Source of the DNA: Epinephelus fuscoguttatus
Lineage: Eukaryota; Chordata; Actinopteri; Perciformes; Serranidae
DNA length: 64,000 bases
Direction: 5' to 3'
NCBI RefSeq assembly: GCF_011397635.1
Contig: NC_064762.1
Coordinates: forward strand, 20,919,479 to 20,983,478
Shown here: piece by piece, positions 10,701-28,899 of the stretch
Position numbering within the stretch: the stretch's first letter is position 1
Layout of the letters: the number at the start of each line of letters is the position of its first letter
Notes under the pieces: generated by a model
The model's input: the letters and a program-made list of their open reading frames with translations, nothing else
Database searches by the model: none
Told to the model about the DNA's origin: nothing
Translations under genes and position numbers: made by a program

Positions 10701-13155
10701 TTAGATTTGATTGCTAACTTAAAGCCCTGAGAGACCTTGCTCCAAGTTATATAACATCTTTTACTGCCCTATGTTCGTTCTCACACCCTGAGGTCATCAG
10801 ATGCTTCTTTTCTTGTTGTTCTGAGGTCTAGATTAATTCACAAAGGTGATGGAGACCTCCTTGCAGTGACGGACTCAGGATGTTTGAAGGGCCGGGGCGA
10901 AAAGGAAAAAAGGGCACCTACTGCATGACATGGGGACAAGAGGGCAGCCAAAAGGGCACATCCGCTCGTTTTCATCCAATAGGGCACATCGTCTTGTTTT
11001 GATCAGTCAAGAGGGCAGCCAAAAGGGCACGTCCGCTCATTTTCATGATTCAAGAAGGCAGCTGATAGGGCACATCCTCTCATTTTTGCCACTCGAGAGA
11101 GCACTTTAGCGCGGCGTTTTCAACCGAGGCAGCTACTTTACTTTGTCTTTTATTCTGCACTGTACTTTGTAACTGTGTTTTGAAAGGTGCTATATAAATG
11201 AAGTTTTTAGTATCATAATTATTATTATTGTTATAACTGTGTACGCACAAAACGAGGCCTGAGAGAGGCTTATGTCACTTCCAGCGCAAACGTTGTGATG
11301 TATGAAAACAAACTTGATGGGAGAAACTTTGACCCATGCACATAAACATTTTGGAGATGGTGAGGTGGAAGCCTGATTGTAGAAACTGTCGAATATTTTT
11401 TGATGTGCACCATTTTTGGCTTTTGTTTGTACGTACATTTTAGTATGGATCCCACACATTGTTTTATAAATGAGACTCCAGGTCACGTCTCTGCTCAGTA
11501 CCACACACACTATAAAATGCTGTTGTTCATGTCATTTTTATTTGTTATAATTTAAGAGGAGAATTTAATTTAAAAAAAACCCTATGTGATCGTACAACTA
11601 AGAAGAGTCTGTATATTTCAGTTCAAATCAATTTTAAAAAATATATACCAAAAAGATATTTTTGGCAGATATATAGATGAGGGAAGGTTGTGTTAGGGGA
11701 GTACATATTTATTTTGTAACACAGGGTGGTACTGGGATTGTAAATAAACTGGGTTTATTACTCATTTATTTAATTGGGTGGTAAATAGACTGGGGATAGT
11801 TGTATATTATTAGTAAATACATTTGGGAATTTGTTGAAATTATATTTGAGTTAAAAGAGGAAACATAAGAAAGGGGTAGAGACATGTAAGTTTAACTTCT
11901 GCCAACTTCTTTTTGGACAGTGCTATCTTTGTCTTGTTTGTTTTTTAGTAGGGATAGACTGATATGGATTTTTTAGGGCCAATGCCGATACCGTTTTTTT
12001 TTTCCATCACCCTTAGCCGATGACCGATTATGGACTGCCGATTTTCTTGAGCCAATATTTGGGGCTGATACTGCTTTTGCTCCCTCAATTTACATAAAAA
12101 AATGACACAATGATAACAAATATTACAGATCTCAAGTTTAAAATAAGAAACATTTATTGAACAGTAAAAAATACTAAAACAAGATGGAAAGTTGAGGTAG
12201 AACAGGTAGATTATTATTATTATTATTATTATTATTATACATTCAAATAAAAAAAGAGTTCACTGCTCTTAAATCTTCCAGTAATGTCTTTATAAAATAA
12301 ACAAATATTTAAGCTGAAGCATAAATAAAACAACAACTACTGTACACAGTAGGATTCAACAGCTTCGTTCAACTTAACCACATACTTTCAAATGAAAAAA
12401 AGTGCCAGGGAAAAATAAATCCGCAAACCCACACGCGTATCGGCCGATGCCCATACAAATAAAAAACTCAAATATCGGCCCGATATATCGGCCGGCCGAT
12501 GTATCCGTCTATCCTTATTTTTTAGTATGTTTTTTTTGTTTTTTTGGTTCGCAATATAATCATTCATTCATTCATAACATAAACAATATATTTTTATGCT
12601 CTCTGTGTCTCCAGGTGAAGCAAAAACCATCAAGGATCAAACCAGCAGCAAAGACGTCAGAATTTCTGCAGTAAAAGCAGGAGGTGGAAACAAGAACACT
12701 CTCCATGTACGTTGTTCTCATTAGTCTCACTGTTTCTTCATCTTATAATGTGGTAATGGCAGAGCAGGAAATAAAGTTGTGCAACTGTTTCTACTTTTGT
12801 CTTCAGCATTCTTCTGCCCAGAACTTTGACAACATGCTCAGAGACAGCGGATCATTTATTGTTTTTGAAAACAGCAAGAGTTTCATGGACAACAAAGAAA
12901 TCTTTGCCGGTACTTTGCAGTTTGATGCACTGATTTTAACAGAGTGATACACTGTGTGTTTGTGTTCTAACTCAGTCATCTGTGTTTACAGCTGTTATTG
13001 CAGGAAGTGTAACAGGGGTGGCTCTTGCTGTTGCACTGGCAGCACTATTAATCTACACGTGGCAGAAGAAAGATAATGGAGGATATGTTCTGGGCAAGCA
13101 GAGGGCTTCACACGAAGATTATCACAGATCCAACAGGGAAGGAGTTATTGTTTAA
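4769..13155 (+). CDS. sdc1: Short divergent syndecan in the syndecan-1 locus
   Basis: Five exons join in phase: 4769-4834, 9808-9892, 12615-12706, 12807-12909, 12992-13155 (510 bases, 169 residues). Residues 1-22 are a hydrophobic signal peptide. Residues 30-45 are acidic with four Ser-Gly dipeptides (S33, S40, S42, S44), the expected glycosaminoglycan attachment cluster. The transmembrane segment, about 116-138, begins AVIAGSVTG and keeps the syndecan VIAGxxxG dimerisation pattern. The cytoplasmic tail starts QKKDNGGY, matching the C1 motif KKDEGSY. The C2 end is REGVIV instead of the usual EEFYA. At 169 residues it is much shorter than human SDC1 (310), mainly because exon 3 is only 92 bases. 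It should be a cell-surface heparan-sulphate proteoglycan. Family membership is firm; the sdc1 name rests on position between pum2 and laptm4a. A missed extra exon in the 9893-12614 intron is possible. Confidence 0.88.
5465..6950. repeat. Diverged direct repeats of about 410 bases (ACTTAAGTA-type)
   Basis: Within sdc1 intron 1, similar segments recur at spacings of 402-412 bases. Examples are AATTGTTCTTAGA at 5468 and 5870, TAAAGTAT at 5521 and 5933, and CAGTATTTCCAATGGT near 5769 and 6181. The content (AAAAGTAGCAC, AAGTAGAAGTACTCATC, CTTTATTTATTATTGTG) belongs to a common fish family. The third unit is interrupted by the element at 6257-6853 and resumes with ACAAGTAAAAGTCCTCAT. Confidence 0.75.
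6257..6853. mobile_element. hAT-type non-autonomous element (MITE)
   Basis: The ends are CAGGGGTGTCAAAC and its imperfect complement GTTTGACACTACTG, a family common in fish. The flanking 8-base copies CTCTATTA (6249-6256) and CTATATTA (6854-6861) differ at one base, consistent with the 8-base target duplication of hAT transposons. There is no transposase frame. It is inserted into the direct repeats of sdc1 intron 1. Confidence 0.75.
6960..8230. other. sdc1 intron 1, unassigned AT-rich sequence
   Basis: Several open frames of about 80 codons occur near 7031-7927, but they are A/T-driven, lack domain features and no two are linked by convincing splice sites. Sequence near 7815-7870 resembles material seen elsewhere in fish genomes, so an old unidentified repeat is possible. 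Confidence 0.4.
8237..8814. mobile_element. Inverted-repeat DNA element (MITE)
   Basis: The left end AGGGTGTTTTCACACTTGGT is mirrored by GTGAAAACATCCTT at 8801-8814, and the adjoining GGTCCTTTT/AAAAAGGAC segments also pair. No coding capacity and no clean target duplication were found. The flank 8815-9807, up to sdc1 exon 2, shows no feature I recognise. Confidence 0.6.
9925..10600. repeat. Teleost GACTTG-rich repeat
   Basis: GACTTGCAACTCAGCTTGGA near 9980 and GGGACTTGAGTGCAAAGACT near 10546, with GTTACTTGTGACTTGCAAAA after it, belong to a common fish repeat rich in GACTTG. The copy lies in sdc1 intron 2 and its borders are approximate. Confidence 0.45.
10624..11216 (+). mobile_element. LINE 3' end (L2/Rex1-like), split by another repeat
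   Basis: Translation of 10640-10760 reads like the C-terminus of L2/Rex1-type reverse transcriptases (HITPSLASLHWLPVALRIDF, then ALRDLAPSYI), interrupted by stops. The 3' tail at 11127-11216 (ACTTTGTAACTGTGTTTTGA, GGTGCTATATAAATGAAG, then an ATT-rich tail) belongs to the same family. The segment 10866-11128 between them is a separate repeat. This is a 5'-truncated, inactive copy. Confidence 0.65.
10866..11128 (+). repeat. GGGCA-rich repeat family, copy A
   Basis: The copy begins CAGTGACGGACTCAGGATGT. It contains internal units of about 40-45 bases built on AAGAGGGCAGCCAAAAGGGC and ACATCCGCTCGTTTT. Three more copies lie in this window (39447-39657 on -, 61854-62060, 62967-63205). The family is not one I can name. 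Copy A sits inside a LINE tail, so it moved after that LINE arrived. Confidence 0.8.
11217..11500 (-). repeat. Interspersed repeat, pair of 27570-27830
   Basis: The segment containing TGGTGAGGTGGAAGCCTGAT, GTAGAAACTGTCGAATATT and TATAAATGAGACTCCAGG is the reverse complement of sequence in 27570-27830 (ATCTCATTTATAAAAC, TTTCTACAATCAGGCTTCCA). It is a non-coding teleost interspersed repeat; the frame seen here on - has no protein character. Confidence 0.65.
11950..12517. mobile_element. hAT-type MITE with 8-base target duplication
   Basis: The ends AGGGATAGACTGATATGG and the complement of AAGGATAGACGGATACATCG match a fish element rich in CCGATA/TATCGGCC. TTTTTAGT occurs just outside both ends (about 11942-11949 and 12519-12526). 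It lies in sdc1 intron 2, about 100 bases before exon 3, and contains an ATT microsatellite at 12212-12239. Confidence 0.7.
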
Positions 13156-13182
13156 TTAAGCACCAATGTTTGTGTTCTAAGG

Positions 13183-13477
13183 CAGTGGTTCCCAACTGGT
13201 GGGTTGCGGTCCAAAAGTGGGTCGCAGGTCCATTCTGAATACACCTCAAGTGACTCGTGAACACACTTTATATTGAAGTATAGTGAATTTCTGGCACAGA
13301 GCTTTTATTTCAAAGCGCCATTTCCTGCTGTAGAGTGAGTGACTAACAGACAGCTACATGACAGAGACAGCAAACTAGCTCGATGACACACAACACAAGT
13401 ATGACACTGGATATATTTAACTGTGTGGACCTTGAACTAATGACTAAGGTGAAATCTGGACCAGTTGGGAACCACTG
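13183..13477. mobile_element. hAT-type MITE in the sdc1 3' UTR
   Basis: Perfect 17-base terminal repeats CAGTGGTTCCCAACTGG (13183-13199) and CCAGTTGGGAACCACTG (13461-13477) are flanked by perfect 8-base duplications TTCTAAGG at 13175-13182 and 13478-13485. It is 295 bases long and non-coding. The insertion is 28 bases after the sdc1 stop codon. Confidence 0.9.
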
Positions 13478-13521
13478 TTCTAAGGTGATGCTGCCAGGCC
13501 GTTGTAGAAATTACACTTATG

Positions 13522-14223
13522 CTGGATTTATACTTGTGCGTCAGCTCTATGCAGAACCTATGCTGTAGCATTTACATTTGCGCAGTGGCATTTCTGTCAC
13601 CCTGCAGTTACACCTCCAAAACACGTTGGCGGCGATTTGTGTACTTTACTATAACTCGCAGGATTCACAGACAAAGCACATTTCTGGACACATTTTCCCC
13701 ACAAATACAACATGCTAATGTTTTTAGCACAAGCCTATGGCATTTTGCATTGTATATATTAGCCTAGTGACTAGCAACTTTTCCTCTACTCATATGAAAC
13801 CAGGGACAACAGCAACATTTAACAAAGGTAACATTACAAAATTTGGCTCCATTACAACTCACAAGGTGCAGCAACAAAACAACTGTCTTATACTAAACAT
13901 GTTTTCCAAACAAATACAACATGCTAACATTATTAGCACAAGCCTATGGCATTTTACATTATATAAATTAGCCTAGCCACTAACAGAGATTTCCTCTGCT
14001 CATATGAAGCCAGCATAAATCACACACTACATTTAAAATGCCATTTTTGTGGAGGCTTTATTGTCTTCACAATTTATTGTTTCTTATCTGAAATTAAAGT
14101 AAGGGAAATGGTTTCAGCTTACAAAAATAGACAGGAGGTCTGTGTTGCCACGAAATGTAGTTACATTTCTGGGCAGGCTACGGCGCAGGTACGGCGTCAA
14201 TTTGATGCACAAGTATAAATCCC
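13522..14223. mobile_element. Inverted-repeat element with an internal 209-base duplication
   Basis: The ends CTGGATTTATACTTGTGC and the complement of GGGATTTATACTTGTGC mark an element resembling fish Harbinger-type MITEs. Inside, about 110 bases starting near 13702 recur near 13911 (both contain ACAAGCCTATGGCATTTT and TTAGCCTAG), a tandem duplication with a 209-base period. There is no transposase frame. Confidence 0.65.
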
Positions 14224-14689
14224 ACTTTATTCTCGCGCCTAATTCAAATGTCTGCAGTTGCTCATAATTTATTTATTCATTGTTTATAAAGATTTGAGAT
14301 TGTTGAGCGTTGTCGTTCACAGGGCTGTAGAGGGTAACACTGAGGTCACATCCTCTGCATTTTAATAGATATATATTTTTGTTACTGTCTAATTTTTTGT
14401 GGAAATCAGGTGTAGTCTGCCAAGATAGTGATCAGTGACTAAATGACTTTTATTTTAAAATGTATGTCTGGCTTCAACAGGTGTATATAATTTTATTTGA
14501 CATGATTGAAAGAAGATGGTAACAGATATAATATGTGATAAATTATTGATGGTGTACACTTTGCTGTGTTAATGTTTTAAAGTGGCAGCTGTCTTTACTT
14601 TTGTGCATATATGTAGCATCTAAATGAAAAAAAAAGACCTAGAGTCACTTTACAAGAGCTGTTTTACACAAAAAATTCTTGATAGCTGT

Positions 14690-14880
14690 TTTTCATGGAA
14701 GACACTTGACATGTCACAGTAAGAAAAGCACAGGTGTAAATAATGAGTAACGAAGGCTGAATTTCATCCAGCTGCTTCAGTTTCAGGGTCCTGGTGTTTT
14801 CACACCAGGGAGATTCATTGTCAATGTCAAACATGTGCTTTTCCTACTATGACAAGTCAAAATGTCTGCTGTGAACATCT
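14690..14880. mobile_element. Fold-back MITE, copy 1
   Basis: The left arm (ACTTGACATGTCACAGTAAG, AAAAGCACAGGTGT) pairs with the right arm (ACATGTGCTTTTCCTACTAT, GACAAGTCAA). The same family recurs at 18172-18390 in laptm4a intron 1. This copy lies in the sdc1 3' UTR region. Confidence 0.7.
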
Positions 14881-15081
14881 GTCCTTTGTTACACCCAGGT
14901 GTAACAGGGCATTTCAATGCTGCATTGAAGATACATGACCCCAGTGTTTCTAAAATCCTGTATTAAATAAAAATGACAATGATTACGCTATGCTGATAGG
15001 CTGCTATCATGTGACTTGCATTATCTCGTCTAGATTTGTGCCATTAAATGACAATTACTATTTTTGTATTCCATAATTGTT

Positions 15082-15087
15082 AATAAA
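15082..15087 (+). terminator. Probable sdc1 poly(A) signal
   Basis: AATAAA is followed within 30 bases by the T-rich CCTGTCTTTTTCATGTTTT. A second AATAAA at 14966-14971 could serve as an earlier site. The implied 3' UTR is about 1.9 kb and mostly transposon sequence. Confidence 0.5.
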
Positions 15088-15249
15088 TGAGCTTTATAAC
15101 ATTAATCCTGTCTTTTTCATGTTTTATGAGCATATGTGGAGGGTATATACAGTATATATGGTCAGTTTAAACACAAGTATGACAACGAGATGATATTATG
15201 CACATGCTATTACACTTTTTGTCTTGTACCATAATATATAGTACAGTAA

Positions 15250-16105
15250 AGTGACTAAGTATTGCAGCGTTTTTTCAGAAATTGGTCTGACATCACAGGT
15301 CATCTGTTGACTAGTGCTGCCATGTGGAGAATGTTTATGATCAGAGATGTTCTGAGGTTTGGGGACCTCAGAATTGCATATCTGCTTTTTGCAGATGACG
15401 TGGTTTTGTTGGCTTCATCACACCATGACGTCCAGCATACACTGGGACCATTTGCAGCCAAGTGTAAAGCAGTTGGGATGAGAGTCAGCACTTTCAAAGC
15501 CATTGTTCTTTGCCGGAAAACGGTGGGTTGACCCCTCCAGGTTGGGAGAGAGTTACTGCCTCAAGCGAAGGAGTTCAAGTACCACTGGGAATTCATGAGT
15601 GTTTATGAGTGAGGGTAAAATGGAGCATGAAAGGGATATGGAGTTTGGTGCAGTGTCTGCGGTGATGCAGGGGCTGCACTGTCCCAACCCTCACCTATGG
15701 TCATGAGCTTTAGGTAGTGACTGAAAGAATGAGATCGCGGATACAAGCTGCCAAAATGAGTTTCCCCCGTGGGGTGGCTGGGCTCAGCCTTGGAGACAGG
15801 GTAAGGAGCTCGGACATCCGGCAGGAGCTCTGAGTAGAGCTGCTGCTCCTTGGCGTCGAAAGGGGTCCTCTGAGGTGGTTCGGGCATCTGATCAGGATAC
15901 CTCCCAGGTGCCTCCTGTTAGAGGTGTTTCAGGCATGTCCCACTGGTAGGAGGCCCCGGGGCAGACCCAGAACACACTGGAGGGATAACATATCTCATCT
16001 GGCCTGGGAACACCTTGGGGTCCCCCAGGAGGAGCTGGAAAGCATTGCTGGGGAGAGGGATGTCTGTGGTGCTTTGCTTGGCCTGCTGCCAAGTGGGTAG
16101 TACTA
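15250..16105 (+). mobile_element. 5'-truncated LINE, reverse transcriptase and C-terminal end
   Basis: The segment 15352-15530 encodes YLLFADDVVLLAS, the reverse transcriptase catalytic block in its FADD form. From about 15775 the + strand encodes the typical C-terminal region of RTE/Rex-type fish LINEs (LRWFGHLIRIPP-like, then a TGRRPRGRPRTHWRDNI block, then AWEHLGVPQEELE). The frame is broken at several points and the 5' part is missing. I cannot fix the clade; RTE-like is my best guess. It is inactive. Confidence 0.75.
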
Positions 16106-16479
16106 AGTTATGTGGTAAAATGCACCATGTAAGCACAACATAAACTGAAACAATAAAACCGTAAACAATGTTTTAGTTGGTGTTGCAGTAGGAGTGGTGC
16201 AAACAAATTTGCAAATGCTTAAATCACTACAAACTAATTGCCCCATTGTGAACATGTAGCCCGCTGAAGATCTTGTAACCTGACTGCTTTTCCTGGTTGG
16301 TAATCCAGCCTTTCTTGTTATATGAACAGCTAATAAGTGGACTTTTTAGTCAAGCTACATATTTTATTTTATTAAGAAATTTTCATTACCTTCCCTTGTC
16401 ACTTTATTTCATTCAAAGCTTTGTCTGCCATTTTTAGTCACTTTATTCATCTGATGTAGTAATTTTATTTTATCTTTTA

Positions 16480-16612
16480 TCTATTATTATATTTAATTTT
16501 TATTTTTTCTCTTTAATCTTATTCTATATAATGTCCTTTAATTTTGTCTTGTGCTGCTGTGATACTTGAATTTACCCTCTGGGGGATCAATAAAGTAAAT
16601 CTTATCTTAAAC
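16480..16612 (+). mobile_element. LINE/SINE 3' tail
   Basis: The stretch ends in CTCTGGGGGATCAATAAAGT followed by AAATCTTATCTTA, the usual end of several fish LINE families. No coding part is attached. It directly precedes the laptm4a promoter. Confidence 0.5.
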
Positions 16613-16639
16613 ATAGCCTGAAGCCTATTGGCTGTGCTT

Positions 16640-16760
16640 GGTATTCCTCCACGCCCATTGGTTGATTCTCCTGTCAGTCGAAGTCAGCGGTCCCCGCCTC
16701 TTCCTGTCCGTCAGAGCGTTTGTTTTTATCCGCGGTGTCGTGCAGGTCGTCAGGGAAGTG
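16640..16760 (+). promoter_or_regulatory. Probable laptm4a promoter
   Basis: A GC-rich, TATA-less stretch with an inverted CCAAT motif (CCCATTGGTTG near 16657) and CCGCC segments precedes the laptm4a start by 100-200 bases. This suits a broadly expressed gene. The transcription start was not determined. Confidence 0.4.
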
Positions 16761-16862
16761 GTGGGCGTTCCTCCGCGTTCGTTCGCTGACTGTCGATGCC
16801 GAGAAGATTTTTCTCCTGCGCGACCAGCTCTCCTGATGTTTCTTCCTACGTTCGTGGAGGAC

Positions 16863-26235
<9,373 letters not shown>

Positions 26236-27104
26236 GCACCAGCCCTTTTGCCAAAACACACACACATGCACACACACCACCACCATATGCATTCCTCCCT
26301 TCCCTCACTGACCCCTCCTGAACACCGTTACGCCCTTATGCCCCCCCCCCGCCCTATTGTGTATGTGTAAGGCCACTGGCAATGTTTCGTTCAACCCTGC
26401 TGTCTGTATTTCTACAGAGCGTCTATCGAGCATCTGGGAGGTTTGAGAGGAGACACGTGAGAAAGACTGAATGACATAAATAAATGAATGAGTGAATGTG
26501 ATGTTTGAAGAGCCGTGGAAGCTACCAGCCCACCCTCCCAACCCTCTGGCCTTTTTTTATGTCTTAGTAAAAGGGATACATGTGAAAATTAAATTGCTTG
26601 AAATGTTCTCATTCAATCCAGCACCATCCTATCTATAGATTGATATATGAAGTGTAAAAAAATATAATGACAATCCACTTATTCTAGCTCTTATTGTTGA
26701 CTTGTGTTACACCCCCCCCCCTCCTAATTATGAAGATCTAGATTATTCCATCTCAGTCTTGAATGGAGTCTGTAGCACTTTTTCATCTGTTATTTATTTA
26801 GCTTTGCTGTGGTTCAGTTCACTGCACCCCCACACCCCCCCAACATGTTCATCTCTCCCTGCTGCCCCGATGTGTTAGCACAGCTAGTGAATAGTTTCCC
26901 AGCTAAGAGACTGAGAGACAGATGGAGAGGAAGAGCGAGCAGAGAGCACTGATGATGGTGGGTCATTTTCTCTGCTTCTTTCTCACCCCACATCTGGAGC
27001 AAACAGCTAGTCTTGTGAACATTAGTAGTTGCATGCTTATCAACAGCCTCCCCATTACTTTACTGGTAATATGATTTTATCCTAGTGGAAATACATTTGA
27101 CTTC

Positions 27105-27110
27105 AATAAA
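27105..27110 (+). terminator. Probable laptm4a poly(A) signal
   Basis: AATAAA in CTTCAATAAACGTTTCAG, 870 bases after the laptm4a stop, is followed by GTTATGTCTTCAGG and T-rich sequence. The intervening 26236-27104 reads as a 3' UTR with C runs at 26340 and 26712. Confidence 0.55.
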
Positions 27111-27449
27111 CGTTTCAGAACAGTTATGTCTTCAGGACTCTTTTGTTCATGGCTCATATACTGAAGTAAATTTAAAAGACATTAACAGGAGTTGTCTAAG
27201 TGTGTTGTTGAGGAAAATGATCATACCTCAACCTCAAACATGCACTTGTAGCTGTTCTGGAGGTTTTGATTGTTACATGATGTTCATCTGCAGATTAAGT
27301 TCACGCAGTTGTCATGGAAATATTCAACATGAACAGTAAAACATTTGACTGGAATTTGGCATTATTAAAACCTTATGTTGTCATCTTTTCACCAAATCCT
27401 ATTCCTACAATATTGTGTTGCTTAAATGCTTAATTTTACCCAACAACTT

Positions 27450-28200
27450 AAAGGTCCAGCGTGTAGGATTTACAGGGATATAATATAATGAAAAAGGAAC
27501 CTAACCTACAAATAGAATATAATATCATAAGTATGTTTTCTTTAGAATATAATCACCAGCTGTTTTAAATCACCTGGGATCTCATTTATAAAACAACTCC
27601 CACAAGCGGTACTAAAATTGTTCGTACGGACAAAGGCCAAAAATGTTGTAATTTCTACAATCAGGCTTCCACCTCACCATGAGCATCGCCAGTTTCCTGT
27701 CTCCAAAATATTGGTAAGCATGGGTCAAAGTTTCTTCCATCAAGTCTGCTTTTACAGATCACAACTTATGTGTGGGAAGTGGCATACGCATCTTTCAGGT
27801 CTCATTTTGCGCGTACACAATATGGTCCATTTGTTGTTGTGGAGAGGAAGTGACCTCTGCAGATAGGTTAGCTCCTGTTAAAAACCTCCTTAATGTCTGG
27901 CTCTTCAGTTATCAGAGAAGAAAGGTGAGCACATGTCAAGTTATCAGAGTAAAATGTAAAGCAACTATTAGCAGGTGCTGGAAGCCCGTCTGCAATGAGC
28001 CAAGCAGCATTGGAGAAACACTGATTTGTAACATGAAACTGCTTTAATCAGTTTTTACCGGTTTAAATCACCTGGTTGGTTTGTTTTGGAGAGGAGGAGA
28101 CCTCTGTGGATAAAAACCTCCTGAATAAGAAACACTGAAGGAATTGTAACTGGGAGAAGTTTCGTCCTGAGTCCTGTTCTAGCAGTTTGTCAAAATAAAA
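27450..28200. repeat. Composite of teleost interspersed repeats
   Basis: The stretch starts with AAAGGTCCAGCGTGTAGGAT, the end of a widespread fish MITE also seen at 33130-33432. It continues from about 27570 to 27830 as an inverted relative of 11217-11500, then has two similar segments (GAGAGGAAGTGACCTCTGCA near 27841 and GAGAGGAGGAGACCTCTGTG near 28090). The order suggests one element inserted into another. Borders are approximate. Confidence 0.55.
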
Positions 28201-28831
28201 TAAATGTCCTCTGCTACTTTCAGTTTTTATTGGCAGGGACAAATGCTCCTGGTCTACAAAATGAGGGGGACATGTCCCCCCCCCAAAATGTATGCCTGTG
28301 GCTAGCTGGGGCAGTTTATATTCTGTAATTACAATATACAGCTTTTGGCTATTTATAAGCTGATTTCAATATTCTAGACTCAATATTTTATAAATATTAC
28401 TTCATCTTGTGTAATAAAATAACAAAAACGATTCAGAGTTCAGCATTTAATCACCAAACATTGTTCCTGGCAGTGTGGTAAAGTCATTAAAACACAATTT
28501 AGACCTTGGTGCTGGGGAAAATTAAGTGGTATAGTTAATTGAATAAATAAAATCTGAAAAATCGAATTAATTAGGAACATTTAGTGACATTTTTATTAGT
28601 GGAGAGTGGTGCGTTTGAGGGAAGTGGCCTCAATCTGATTTAATTGAATTTGCAAAGGGGGGGAAATCTATCAGTATTTTTTTTTCTCCATATCGTCCAG
28701 ATTTGTTTTCTATACCGTCCTCCATATGGTCTGTTACGGTGGCCCGGAGGTCATGCCCCACCTCTGGATTGGGTGCAGGGTGTGACGCATTGGGCTGAGA
28801 GCCCCTCATATGTGGAGGCGGTCAGACCCCC

Positions 28832-28858
28832 GCTGAGCTGAGCTGAGCTGAGCTGAGC
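28832..28858. repeat. (GAGCT)5 pentanucleotide repeat
   Basis: Five tandem GCTGA units lie 42 bases before the matn3 start codon, probably in its 5' UTR or core promoter. Confidence 0.85.
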
Positions 28859-28899
28859 AGGACACACACACGGACACCACCGGAGGACTCTGTGTGCAC

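Noticed and set aside
15603-16136. Open frames on - over the LINE remnant
   Set aside because: The + strand encodes the recognisable LINE C-terminus; the - frames are shadows.
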